Shown piece by piece: positions 39,201 to 50,972 of a stretch of DNA of 64,000 nt. Each line of letters opens with the position of its first letter. Positions within the stretch are counted from its first letter, which is position 1. The notes beneath the pieces are model-generated. The model ran no database searches. It saw only the letters and a list, made by a program, of their open reading frames with translations, and was not told where the DNA came from. A program made the translations under genes and the position numbers. Source of the DNA: Erythrophleum ivorense (taxonomy: Eukaryota; Streptophyta; Magnoliopsida; Fabales; Fabaceae); contig JAIUCV010000578.1 in the NCBI GenBank assembly GCA_026724425.1, forward strand, positions 62,001-126,000, in the 5' to 3' direction.

Positions 39201-39318
39201 AGGCAGAGAATCATAGCATTATGTTCAGTAATTGAATGCCAATGTATTATAATTACCATATGCTTTGCAAGAAGTTTCACAAGATTCAAGAAAACTGACA
39301 TATGATCTAGCTCATCAA
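36230..39318. other. Intergenic region between convergent protease and Myb/SANT-like genes
   Basis: The first few hundred bases are the likely 3' UTR of the protease gene. The rest is AT-rich with a TA run at 37848-37869. I see no coding or RNA gene and no element with clean termini. Confidence 0.6.
37848..37869. repeat. (AT)n microsatellite
   Basis: An alternating AT run of about 22 bases in intergenic DNA. Confidence 0.9.
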
Positions 39319-41123
39319 TTACATTGGACGAAGCTTTCTCATTAACCATTTCTTCCTCAGATTAGCATCCAACGCTAGAAACATTCTCGCTCTTCTTTCA
39401 TCTTCCAAAAAGTCACAGGCATCCAATATCAGATCGTCATCCATGTCTGGTATAGCCTGAAGCACGCTGATTACATTATCTATAGAAAACTTATCCTCTT
39501 TCTTTGTTTTCTTGGTTAGTGACGAGACCGAGACCGCAACCGTCGTATGTTTCAGAGCATCTTCCATGCCCCCATTACAATTTCTTGCCTTCTTAGTCCC
39601 GTTCAAGGTTTGAGGCATTTCAGGTTGATGCCTTTTTTGGTGACCAGAAACATTCTTCTCACCACCTAAATGCAATGCTCGTTTATCTGATTTAGAGAGC
39701 AGCTGAGTTTCTCGGGTAAGGTTCCTTTCACTGCCTGTATGAGATGCTCCCTTATCTGCATTATGGAGTAGTTCTGTGTCTCGGGTAGAGTTCTTTCTAC
39801 CATTTACATGCAATTCTCGTTTATCTGCAATAGGTAGCGGTTGAGTATCTCGTGTAGAATTCTTGTCCTCATAAAATCCCTTTTCGAGATTTGACTTGCA
39901 ACAAACATTTGTTATTCTCTCAGGTGTAGCTTCATTGCAGCATATAATGCACATGCCTGGATAAAAAGGCATGCTTTTAATTTTGTATAGCCGAAAGTTG
40001 TGATGTACCTGCAATTATGAGTGGGTAATGATAGTAGAATCATTCAAAAGAAATATGTAAGTAAAAACACAATGACCAAAGAAACGTATACCTTGATGCA
40101 TTTATGCCAAACTTGATCATCAGCCACCACTTTCTGTTGTGTCTTATCCCAATTAAACCCTTCTTTGCCAAGGAGGACCTTTATAGAGCAGTAATGCCTC
40201 CTCAGGACATTAAAACGGTTTTTCAGGACAACCTTTCCGTAATGACATCCAAATCTATCATTAAATGCTTCTATCATGTCTGCCCATGATTTTTTCTTGA
40301 ATGTACGACCAATCTTGCCCCCTTTACGGACCTGGTCCAGCATAAGTTCAACAAAGAATTGGTCCATCATTGGAGACCAGTCAATTTTATTGTGATTGGT
40401 GATATTAAGGCAAGTCTGTTCATCCACTCCTTTACTGGTGGGACTCTGGTCATCCATTTCTTTTGAAGCAATTTCTGATGACAGATCACAGAAGTTCAAA
40501 CTATATGTGATTCACGGTAATAAATTAAAATTGAACAAGAAAATCAAGAGAAAGGTTTCTTTCAGAACAAACAGAATTCATCATTGCTGCATTTGTTCCC
40601 ACCTTCACGTTCAAAGTCTACATCAAAACATGAAAGACTGTATCTTCCATCAGCAACTGCATGGCCACATACTATGCACAACTCATTATAATATGGCACG
40701 ACTTTAGTTCTGTAAGCTTGCAAATCAGGATGGGCCTGCATGTATACTCACGAGCTAATTGCAACGTCAAGGTTATAAGTGCTTTTGGAAATGGTTGATG
40801 AAAGTGTGTACCTTGATATGTTCATCCCATGTTTTATCATCAGCTATCACCATGTTTAGTGTTCCATCCCACCGAAAACCACTTTGATTGACAAGCATTT
40901 TCATCTCATTGTGTTGCTTCCTGAATCGTTTGTGTCGGTTCTTCAAGACATCTACATCATACTTAAAACCATATTTGGTGTTAAATCGTTCAATCATGTC
41001 TGCCCAGGCTTGTCTACTGAATGCTTTGCCAGTTTTATTCCCTTTGTGCACATGGAACAGCATAAGCTCGAGAAAATATTGGTCTTGAGATGGAGTCCAA
41101 TTAGCCCTTAAGTAGTCCTCCAT
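39319..41123 (-). CDS. Double Myb/SANT-like domain protein (L10-interacting MYB type)
   Basis: Four minus-strand coding exons, 41123-40812, 40735-40603, 40474-40092 and 40008-39319, join in frame to 505 aa. Two Myb/SANT-like (Myb_DNA-bind_3) domains lie at about residues 7-100 and 180-272, sharing W-x-P-x2-D-Q-x-F-E/V-E-L-M-L, SWADMIE/AWADMIE and KNR cores. Each is followed by an intron after Ile-Lys, and then by a short exon-encoded linker carrying Cys pairs (ELCIVCGHA and GMCIICCNEA). The tail holds three 23-residue repeats (325-393) and ends in a DACDFLEDERRARMFLALD block typical of the family. Such proteins derive from the Myb-like partner of PIF/Harbinger transposases and act as nuclear DNA-binding or NIK1/RPL10-pathway factors. 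A 5' UTR exon probably ends at 42293. Exon 4's acceptor (40475) was chosen because it alone keeps frame. Confidence 0.88.
39658..39864 (-). repeat. Three tandem 69-bp coding repeats in the Myb/SANT-like gene
   Basis: Three consecutive 23-codon units encode residues 325-393. They begin KNSTRDTQ, KNSTRDTE and RNLTRETQ and share an ADK/SDK plus a Gly-Arg/Glu end. The units are polar and probably disordered. Confidence 0.85.
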
Positions 41124-42600
41124 TTCATCACCTGCAATTCAAATGGATCAGTACTTAAGAAATAGGAAACATGACATTATTTACTGAGCACAACCTGATC
41201 TGCCACTTGCACTATCATTTTCCACAAAATCCTTTTACTACATTGTCTTCTACCACCAATAGCAATAATAATGCTAACTATTCTTTTACAGGCTACAACA
41301 TCCTTATAGGCAGCCCAATGCATGATACATATTAAATCTGGCAAATATTATCCATGTGAGCTCCCAAGTGCCAATTTTTCGAAGTGCATCTCATTTCACT
41401 TCCTAAATAGTCGCTTAGTTAGAAGACGGAAGCAGTAATAAGTAGAAAGAGGCAGTGGTGAAAAATGACAGTCTTTTCTCATAGTGTAGCCTCTCTGAAA
41501 GCAGGGAGGGAATAACATGTAAAGGCGAAAACAGCTATGACAATGATTATCATGCCCATTTGCTGCAGCAAATCCTCTACACTCACAATAGTTGCCACAT
41601 CATTGCAGATTAAAGGAGTCAGACATACGTCCAAAATTTCATGATGACACAGGTTTATGAGGTTGGTCAAATTATTAAGATAACATATCCTGCTCCAAAT
41701 TGACCGGTATCATAATAATAGGTCTACAACCACGAGGACCTTGACTCATTAAAGGGGTCAGTTCATTCCTCTTCACCGCTAAACGGATTCAACAAAATGC
41801 AACCATAATATCTGATCCCAAACCATCAATTCCCTGCTGAAATAAAAAATAATAACAAAGCAGCGAAAGGAAAATTAAAACCTTCCGATCACAAAAGGTT
41901 TATCTTCTTCTATTTGATTTGTTTCATTCAATTTCTTGCGAAGTCGAATGAACCTAATGAGCATACCAACCCCAAAAATAAAAAATTCAAGGTTTCTTTT
42001 TCTTTCTGATTTAGATTATGTTACAATTTCGGCAGCCAAATGGAAGACAGAGCAAGAGATCATTCAATAAACAATCAAAGCCCAAACAACAAACAGCTCC
42101 AAAGATTAGGGCAATGACAGTGATATTTGACCGAATCGAAAATCTTTGTTTGGAAGCCTAAGAAAAAGGATGAAAGGGGGGGGGGGGGGAATAGACGCTT
42201 TACCCAAATATTGTCAGCAGGAAAATATATATAGAAGATAAACACTTTGAAACAGAGTCAGGGAGTAATGGCGGTGGAAAATTCAGACTTACAAAAACAA
42301 ACAGCAGCGAAGAATAGCAAGCCAAGCAACTCTTTCAAAAACAGGACGAGGTGATGGAGCGCTAACTTGGGACAAGAGGTGGATAGAGTTATCCTAGGAC
42401 AAGATTGCAAGAGAGAGAAATACTTTTGTTTGGTTGGACTTTGGAGACTGCTTCTCAAGGACGTCTGCCACGTGGCCCTATCAATGCGCCCTTTGCCATG
42501 CGGCAAGCTGATTTGGATAAACAATGGTCACACAATTTGTAAGCCCGGAAAACCAGGGGTTGGTTCTTCTGCTTTTTAAAATTTGTTTTTGTAAAATTAG
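41124..42600 (-). promoter_or_regulatory. 5' UTR, leader intron and promoter region of the Myb/SANT-like gene
   Basis: The acceptor gaattgcag lies eight bases upstream of the ATG (minus strand, 41133-41132), so the start codon sits just inside an exon whose 5' partner is upstream. A good minus-strand donor (gtaagt, 42292 downwards) ends a T-rich exon with no ATG in its last part. I infer a non-coding first exon ending at 42293 and a leader intron of about 1.2 kb. A G14 run (plus strand) lies in that intron. Confidence 0.5.
42176..42189. repeat. Poly-G tract
   Basis: Fourteen consecutive G residues within the inferred leader intron of the Myb/SANT-like gene. Confidence 0.95.
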
Positions 42601-43624
42601 AGAGAAATGGGGAGTGAAATTTGGTTTGGGATGAAGTCATTAGCGTGATTGCAGGGATGTAATCAAGTTTTTAATTAGACAACTATTCTCTTTAAAAATT
42701 TTAATTGTGAAAATAATAATTTTTATTTTAAAAAAAATTTAACCATGAAGACTAAAAATTTAAATTGTACAAATAAAAAACTTTTTTTGACCAACAAAGA
42801 TAAAAATTTTAATTATAAAAAATTATATTTTAGAAATTTTAATTATGATGACAAAAATCTTTAATCTGTTGGACCTTTAAAATAATTTTAAAATTTAAAG
42901 TCCTTTATATAAAAATTTTTAACTTCTAATTTTAAAGATAATTTTTTTCAAAAATTTAATAGAGTACAACGAGAGTATCAATACTAATTCCTTTAAATCA
43001 ACTCTTATCTTTAAAGATTATTTTCAGAGAGATACCATCTATAATGTAGCATAAGACCTTTAGTGGTGGACCTTTCTAATCAAGCTTGATTCTTTTTTCA
43101 GAAGTCAAAGGATAACAATTCTGGCAAAAGAATACTGTGTGTCCTTCTTTATACTTATTTCTTTATAAGGGAGGAATAAGTTCTATACTTTGTCTTTTTA
43201 AAACAAAATAATCTATTTTTGTATTATAGTTAGAATCAATATAATCCTCTTTCTGGTATGGTTGGACAATTAATTTACTTCTTTTAGGCTTTCTCAGTGT
43301 CTTGGCCTTTTAGAATTAAGGATTTTCTTGATTTTATTGAAAAATTTATTAATTAAAAAACTTATAGACAAGGCAAGACCTTTCTACTAAGATTGTTCTC
43401 TTTTGATAATACTTTCTGATGCACATGATCCTCATGCTAGACAAATGCAAAGTATACTCGTATAAACAAGATAATCGTAAGAGATTTGCTATGAAAGATT
43501 TCCAAAGAAGAAAAGCTTTTAGTAAAAAGCCATAGAAAACACTAAAAGTTTTATGATATGACAAACTCAAATACAAGACTTCTTTTATCGAGAATTGAGG
43601 AGAAATACACTACTTATAGCCAAA

Positions 43625-43637
43625 GGTTTATATAAGC
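43625..43637 (-). promoter_or_regulatory. Putative pararetroviral TATA element
   Basis: The minus strand reads gcttatataaacc downstream of the polymerase remnant. This is where plant pararetroviruses carry the promoter of their terminally redundant transcript. The call rests on position and motif only. Confidence 0.4.
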
Positions 43638-43973
43638 AGAAAAACCATTTTTACAAAAACAAAAGACAATAATATAGACACACTTTTCTTAAACTTGCTT
43701 TTAAAAGTTGGAAAGTAAAGCATGGCAAAAAAGTAAAGCAAACCAATAGACTATAGTACAATAATTGCATGTGAGACAACTTGGCAATGGATAAGCCTTG
43801 TCCCTTTTTAATGGGCTCGTGTGAAGAAGATAAGTTTAGGTCATCAGAGCTATCAATGTCATCTGGGTCACCTTTTTGTGTCTTTCTAAAACATGAGATC
43901 AACCATTCTTCAATCTTATCAAAATCATCAAGTGTATTAGGGTTTTGAGATTTTACATGTGTTCATTGTGGAC

Positions 43974-44678
43974 TTAAATGGGTCGAGATTGTAAGCTTGA
44001 CCCTTGCAGAAATCTAGTCATTTGAGCTGGAGTCCAAACTTCAGTGTTTGGTATGTCGACCCCTGGTAACCTTGGTTCTCTAGAGATGAATTCTTTAGGG
44101 AATGGACCTAAAGATGTGCAGAAAATAAATTGACTCTTTTGATAATTATTAATTTTACATAAAAAGAATTTAATACTTTTGAGAGCATGTTCTTTATGCT
44201 TTGACCATTCAGGGAAAGTATTCCACCTGTAAGCATAATTTCTGGTTAAGAGCATATTTTGCCTATTAGTCTAATAAAGACATTGAAAGATGAAAATGCT
44301 AGCAACTTTTTTATTTGCTTCAGGATTATTCCACAGGTTATATTGAAAGATGATTTATGTAATTCCTATCACCACCAATAAAGTGGTGAAAACCATTCAA
44401 AAAGAATCCAAAAATTAGAGTCTTAGTTTTCTTTTTGATGGAGAAAGTTATAGATCAAAAAAGGTGAAAACTCTATGGTGCCAAAGTGAAGGGCAATGAT
44501 CTCTAGAGATGAATTCTTTAGTGAATGGACCTAAAGATGTGCAGAAAATAAATTGACTTTTTTGATAATTATTAATTTTACATAAAAAGAATTTAATACT
44601 TTTGAGAGCATGTTCTTTATGCTTTGACCATTCAGGGAAAGTATTCCACCTGTAAGCATAATTTCTAGTTAAGAGCAT
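43974..44678 (-). pseudogene. Pararetroviral polymerase C-terminal remnant, partly duplicated
   Basis: Two minus-strand open stretches (44255-43974 and 44678-44448) begin with the same residues because they fall in the two copies of a 423-bp tandem duplication. They share a segment starting MLLTRNYAYRW and differ only after the duplication junction. The position downstream of RNase H suggests the polymerase C-terminus. It is not functional, since the frame is cut upstream and downstream. Confidence 0.6.
44077..44499. repeat. 423-bp tandem duplication, unit 1
   Basis: This unit begins tctctagagatgaattcttt and is followed head-to-tail by a second copy at 44500. By eye the two differ at about seven positions (near 98% identity). 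423 is divisible by three. Confidence 0.95.
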
Positions 44679-44922
44679 ATTTTGTCTATTGGTCTAATAA
44701 AGACATTGAAAGATGAAAATGCTAGCAACTTTTTTATTTGCTTCAGGATTATTCCACAGGTTATATTGAAAGATGATTTATGTAATTCCTATCACCACCA
44801 ATAAAGTGGTGAAAACCATTCAAAAAGAATCCAAAAATTAGAGTCTTAGCTTTCCTTTTGATGGAGAAAGTTATAGATCAAAAAAGGTGAAAACTCTATG
44901 GTGCCAAAGTGAAGGGCAATGA
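44500..44922. repeat. 423-bp tandem duplication, unit 2
   Basis: The second copy directly abuts unit 1 and ends gggcaatga, matching the last bases of unit 1. Its differences from unit 1 are single-base substitutions. Confidence 0.95.
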
Positions 44923-46200
44923 GCGCCCATAGGTACCATAGTGCATCCTCAGTGACATCGGTATAAATTCTGAAAAGAATGAGAAATGGTGTTTGAGGAT
45001 TGAAGTAAGATAGATAAATAAGAAATGATGAATCCTTAAGGTATCGATTGAGGTAATAGAAAAGGGATTTTTTAGCAAGTTGTTAAACTTCTGTTAGGTT
45101 TCTAGGCTCCAAAGAACATGGGGGGAAATCCTTTTTTATTTGGACTAAAGATGGAAGAGGATGGTAGATGATACATCTAGGAATTGATTGAGCCATAAAA
45201 ATGAAAAGTATTGGCCTTGCAAGAGTAAGGAGGTTTACTATCTTAAATCGGGAAAGATAGTCTACTGTGAGATTAGTATGGCCCTTAATATGTTGAACCT
45301 TAAGTTTATAGTGTGAGAACCAATCTTTTCATTGAAATAATTGTTTATTTGATATGACTTTTTTCTTAGATTCTAAAATTTTTTAGAATGATGAATTATC
45401 CATTTGAACCACAAATTCATAAAGGCTAAGATAGAAATTAAACTTTTCAATCACTTTCTTGACAGTTAGAATATCTTTGTAGATAGTACGATAGTGTTTC
45501 TTAGAGTCCTTGAATTATCCACTTGTATTGTCATGATAATACTGCTTTCCATCAATTTCCTCTATGAGGATACCTCCCAAAAAATCATCACTGGTGTTAG
45601 TTTGGAGTATCATTTTTCCTTTGTCAAGAATCTTTAAGAGTTTATAAGTGATCTTTTTAGGATGTTTCACAGCTAATGCTTGTTCATGTCTCTAAGGAGA
45701 GGGATTTTTCTTTTTCAAGAGTTTTGACAATTGGCTTGTACGATTTGATGCATAAGGGCTAAAATCTCTAATGAAATTGACTCTCTCAAGGAATTATTGG
45801 ATTTGTCTTATGGTGAAATTTTCATTTGTAAAATTGAGTAAATCTTGAGTAATGTGTGAGCCTAGATAATAATATCCATTGGATATGTTTATTCTAAAGA
45901 TTTTTACTTGGGTTTGGCCTAATTGGCTTTTGCGAGCTAACAACGTAATTCCATACTACTTGATGATGTCCAAAAATTATTAAAAGAGCCTTTTATGGGC
46001 CCAATTGCTAAAATCTAACTTTAAGATCAAACTTTGAGAAAACCTTCGCATCTTTGAAAAGATTGGTTTATGAATTAATCTTTGATACTAGAAACTTGTC
46101 ATCTTCGAGGAATGTGTTTAGAAGCTTATAGTCAATGACTAATATTTTCTTAGCTCTTTTTTGTTCTGATCTTTTTTTCACATAGAATGTCTGACAAGCC
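44923..46200 (-). pseudogene. Pararetroviral reverse transcriptase and RNase H remnant
   Basis: On the minus strand the motif FSKFDLK (reverse transcriptase motif A) is readable near 46045-46022. About 450 bases further on, SDDFLGGILIEE resembles the RNase H start of Caulimoviridae (near 45600-45550). Stops and frame changes interrupt the region throughout. No integrase-like sequence follows. Confidence 0.75.
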
Positions 46201-46399
46201 CAATTTGACTCAGTAGGCTTAATATAACCTTATTTTAATAGAGTTACACATTCTTCTCTGGCTAAACCTAAATCATCAAGATTCATATCAGAGTGAGAGG
46301 CCTTTGTTAGATTGTCATTTTCATTGTATTTAAAAGGAAGTTAGATGAAAAAGTCTTAGTTTTTTCAGAGAGGGAAAGGATGAGAGAACTAGTCATAAC

Positions 46400-46830
46400 T
46401 TTTAGGACAAAATTGCATAAGTTGATCTATAATCTCTTCGTACCCAATAGGAACTTGCTGAAGTTCAAACATCTTAGGAATTATAATATATAGCTTAAAA
46501 TTTTGCTTGAATCTGATACCTTTAGACAAAAATTGTAACTGTTTAGCTTGATAATAAACATCAATGCCAATGAAGATATCTTTGTTAGGAATACTGCTTC
46601 TAAGGACCTTTATCTATATGATACAGTCAAGGAAAAACCTTATATCGATATTTCTTTTGATAATAAAATCAACTTAAAAATTTTTTCTATCTACACCATT
46701 GAAATATTTAGAATGTCTCTTCTAGGCTTTAGGAGGGAAGACTGTAGGATTCATCAAACTCTTCGAAGCTTCTATATCTATGTAGTTGATAACATCAAGA
46801 ACCTACATTTCAATGTAAGGCATTAGTGGT
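46400..46830 (-). pseudogene. Pararetroviral protease/linker remnant
   Basis: Minus-strand translation between the capsid and reverse transcriptase regions gives fragments compatible with the aspartic protease-to-RT linker, including a GIDVYYQAKQ-like piece. I cannot see a clear intact DSG/DTG active site. The plus-strand open frame 46548-46826 is its antisense shadow. Confidence 0.5.
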
Positions 46831-47379
46831 TCTACTTGTTCTGCCTGATTGTATGGCTAGAGGAAATAACTATATTTGAAGGAATCATTAATTTTTTAGA
46901 GGTGATGGAACTTCAGAATTTGAGGAAAAGTCTGAATCTAAAGAAGGTAAGCCTAGCAAGGCAAATATAGTAGAATCATTAGCATCTTGTTACTTTGAAA
47001 AGAGTTCTTCTATTTATTTGTCTTGCTGAAGGGGAATGCTGGCTTGAAGTTGCTGGAGAAGCTTGACATTTTTCTTTGACTTGTTTGGTCATTACTTTAC
47101 AAAATGACATTTTTTTCATAAAACATAATATTGATCCTTTCTTCTGTATTGTGTGGTCCTTCTTTTGAAAAATCTCATAAGCTGCTTATGCATTTTTCAC
47201 TTGAAACTCTTGTAACCTTTGGGATAAATTTTATAGAAATGAGATTCCTTTTTTGCAGAACAAAAACATCTTTACTTGTCTTTGCATTTGATATGAAGAT
47301 ATGGCTTTTGGTATGACTTTTGAAATGCAAACTTTCCTTTCATCATCAAGTCGAACATTTTATGTTATTCACATGATTT

Positions 47380-48722
47380 TTCAAGAATAACAAAGGTAAA
47401 TTGATATATTTTTCCTAAAGAGATATCTGTCATGTTTCTTCAAAGTGACTAAATTGCTTGTAGGAGTTCTGGTTAAAGCTCTTCTAATAAAGAGACTATG
47501 AAAGTGTGACGGAGATTGGCAGCATTGAATCCATTAAGCATGTAATATCATTTAGCCATCATTTGGTAATAATGATTAAGATCTTTGTTCTTTAGAGAGC
47601 AACAACGCATTTGAAAATATTTTTGTCTTTTTTGTTTATTAATAAGATAAAAATCTCTTAAAAATTCTTTATAAATCAGGCCAATGGATAGATTGGCACT
47701 AAGAGCACAAGTGTACTTAAATTGTTTATACTCAGACTTTAAAACTATTATTGGAGAGTTCTTATAAATTTGGTTGTATATTTTGTAAGGACTGTTTCAA
47801 GATTAATAGTTGATCTTGTCATTTGAAGGTCTATTTATAATGAAAACTCATGCAATTTGTTTCTCCATTTTTCAGGAAGTGGATTATCAAATGTGAACCA
47901 TGGTCCATTAATAAGACGGATTTGGACTTGTGCATGGTAAGAGAGATTTCCATATAAGGATGTTACTCAACATAATCTTCATCTTCTAGATTGGACTTTT
48001 TCAACTTCTTCAACAAGATTAAGATTGGTTATATACAAAGTAGAAACATTAGCATGATCATTAAACTCATCAGAACTGATTGGTTCTAATCCAATCTCAT
48101 CAGTATGATTAGAATCATAATCATAGTTATAATGAGTCACTTTTTTCACATGAGTAATAGTTTTAGAGGACTTTTGATTTCCTGGTTGGGTAGATGGAGA
48201 TTCTATTTCCATTGGTTGTTTGTTTCTTTGGTTTAAGGATGGATAATGAATCTTTTTTTGTGAAGAAGAAGGTGTTTTAATTTTTAAGGGTTTAAAAGGC
48301 TAGTCAAATGGTATTGTCCAGGGAAGAGAGGGTTCAAATTTTATGGTATATTGAGGTCTTTGTGGTGGTTTATGAGTATTTGTTAGAAGTGGAAGTGCTT
48401 GTCTGGAAAGTTGGTTAAGTTGGTTTGGACTGAGGTAATCTTCTTTTTGTCGAAAAACTTTATAATTCATCTTAAAACATTTTTGATAATCTACTTTAAA
48501 AGAGTAAGGCAAATATGGTGGAAAATGATACGGGTTATGAGCAAGAGTGTATAAGGAAGAATATGCATCATAAATGCTCTTGGAGTGATCTCTTGCTATG
48601 TTTCTGTCAATTTGGCTAATATAAGTCTTAAACCTTATGATTTCTTGTTCTTTTTGTAAAAATGCAGGGCCTATATATCCTGTCTCGTTAAAACTTCTTA
48701 ATTCTGCATCCAAAGTTGCCAC
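47380..48722 (-). pseudogene. Pararetroviral capsid-region remnant
   Basis: The open stretches are 48722-48300 (140 codons) and 48212-47979 (77 codons, acidic and Ser-rich). Further degraded sequence to about 47.4 kb carries a CCSLKNKDLNHYYQMM segment of the type found in Petuvirus/Florendovirus capsids. A degenerate CCHC zinc-knuckle-like region follows near 47.25 kb with ligands lost. This combination (acidic N-part, basic core, knuckle) is the usual capsid architecture in this virus family. Confidence 0.65.
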
Positions 48723-49859
48723 TTGTTGCTACAATCACGGATATAATTATTGGACCTATGAAAAAAATCCATCAAAAAGAGAATTTGTTTGAGCAGCTTG
48801 ACTCGTAAGATTATCAAGTCGAGAATCAATCATTTAAAGAATACGACTCTAAGCTATAGCATTATGAGTATACCAATTTAATACTTCTTTAGCCTATGAT
48901 ACTGGCCTCATGTCTTTGTTTGGAGCAACCTCTATAGGGGTAAAGAATGACTTATATGTGACATTGGTCTCTAGATTTATTCTTCTTTCTATTAGAGGAA
49001 ATTTTGAGTCATAAGTCTTTGATGTCAATGAAAACATCATGTATGGAATAGGCTATAGCGATATTTGTGGAGTGATGACTAGTTTAAGGTATGGAAAAAA
49101 GTTTTCATGACTTAATTCTCTTATCAGTTCATGAATAAACATGGATTTTGGTTTAGAGTTTCTAATGCCAACCCATTTGGGCTTAGGCCTGTCAACATTA
49201 TCACTATGATATTTTTTAGCATAAAATCCTAAACCACATCTTAGTTTTATCTTCTTAGCCTACTGCTAGGTAACTATTGCAATAGAATCTCATAGCCTCC
49301 ATTCATTATCTTTAGGGCCTTTTTAGCTATCCATGTGACAGTCACAATTAGAGTCACACATGAAAGGATCACAGTACTATATAAAATAACTATTAATTTT
49401 TGCAACATAAGCATAATGGCCATCAGGATAAAAATGATGGATTAAGATGACACTTCTTTTGATTTTGTGTAGTGACAAGAGTGATCACCATTAATTGATG
49501 AGTTGTAGGTCTGCAGGAGTAGGTTGAAGAAGTTCTTTCTTTTGCTCCAAGTCTTTTAAAGATTGATTTAACAATCTTATCTCCAAGAATTTTAATTACA
49601 AGAGGAGCAATAATATGGAAAGCCTTTTGACTTCCATGAAACTCTTTTTCATAGTTCGTAACCTATTCCAAAAGTATCAACTATAGAAGCTCATTTTTTA
49701 AGAATCTGTTTAGGAATCTGAATAATAATAATGTTATTCAATCTATTAAAGATCATATATAGAACATCATTAGTTAAGTTTAGAAATTAAAGGTCTATAG
49801 TATAATTATGTAGATGATAAATCATTTGATGTTGAAGAGTAGTCGGTATGGCATTTTTT

Positions 49860-50529
49860 ACTTGTTCTGTGCCAATAATCTGAACTTAAACTTTAAGTTT
49901 GGTGGGAAGAATGGAATTTAATAGTTTTATATTGAAATTGGGAATTATGGTAAGAATAACACTGCCACCATTAAGAGTGATAAGAGTTGCATCAATCAAG
50001 GCTTAGGTGTATGTGGTATTAATAAGGGAAACACAAGTTGTTGCCGTTATCCTTTTGCATCCATGAATGATGAGCACTAATTTGATGGCTCTAAGGTGAA
50101 GGTGGGTATATCTTTGACGGATCTAGTGAAAGATGAAACAGGTAGAGATTTCCAAGGTAACATACTATTCATCATGAGTAGATTATAACTCACACTGATC
50201 TATTTTGGTTCCTTGAACAATCTATTTTTTCTGGGCAGATGCTTAGGAGAAATAAGTTTTTTGATGGGGTGGGTGAAAGAGCAATTTTGATAATAAAGCT
50301 TATAAGGGTTAAGGATAAGTGCGATGGTTTCTTCAAGATGGGATTCATATGAAACATGAGTGATTTTTACAAGATTATCTATTTTGTTTAAAACATGAGA
50401 TATATAAGAAGAAGGGATAGATCTAGAGAAAGAAAAAGAGAAAGATAATCCAACTAGTTCAAAAGATTTTTCAATAGATAACATATTATAAAAAATTCTT
50501 TCTACTCTCTGTACAACAAATTCTTTCAA
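49860..50529 (-). pseudogene. Pararetroviral movement-protein-region remnant
   Basis: One open stretch (50529-50200, 109 codons) is followed by degraded sequence. The latter contains ALIDATLITLNGGS and ILTIIPNFNI pieces resembling the conserved centre of 30K-type movement proteins of plant pararetroviruses. Its place at the 5' end of the coding region fits. Stops interrupt the frame. Confidence 0.55.
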
Positions 50530-50600
50530 ATTATCTTAAAGAATTAAGACTCTGGCAACTAAATAGAGTACTATAAGGGTACTTGTACCAATTCGTTCAA

Positions 50601-50922
50601 TTCTAAGAAAAAATTAAGTAAATAATAAAATGATTTATGAGTTTTATAATATGAAGTGTAATTTTTTTTACACTAAAATTTGTATTCTCATAGTTAACAT
50701 TTTTGGAGTGTAATTTTTTTTATAATTAATTTTTTTTGGTTTTTATAGTTAAACTTTTTTTTCATAGTTAAAATTTTTATCCTTAAATTTAACATTTTTA
50801 TTTCTACAACAAAAGGGAGGACACATATCAAGGTAAAAACTTTGATTGTATTTCTTATAGTTACATTAGTGACTATAAAGGATCTGCATTTGTGGGATTT
50901 ATTTAGTGGACTTTATATATTC

Positions 50923-50972
<50 letters not shown>

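Larger units (their letters stand above)
43000..50600 (-). mobile_element. Decayed endogenous pararetrovirus (Caulimoviridae, Petuvirus/Florendovirus-like)
   Basis: About 7.5 kb on the minus strand keeps the protein order of a plant pararetrovirus but is broken by many stops and frameshifts. From 5' to 3' (high to low coordinates) I recognise a movement-protein-like region (about 50.5-49.9 kb), a capsid-like region with acidic N-part (48.7-47.4 kb), a degenerate zinc-knuckle region (about 47.28-47.22 kb), a protease/linker region (46.8-46.4 kb), reverse transcriptase (motif A FSKFDLK near 46.03 kb) and RNase H (DDFLGG near 45.58 kb). A TATA-bearing stretch follows near 43.63 kb. There are no long terminal repeats and no integrase, which separates it from LTR retroelements. 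The exact ends are uncertain. No intact open frame exceeds about 140 codons, so it cannot be active. Confidence 0.82.

Noticed and set aside
46548..46826. 92-codon plus-strand frame inside the viral relic
   Set aside because: It is antisense to the protease/linker region and has no independent support.
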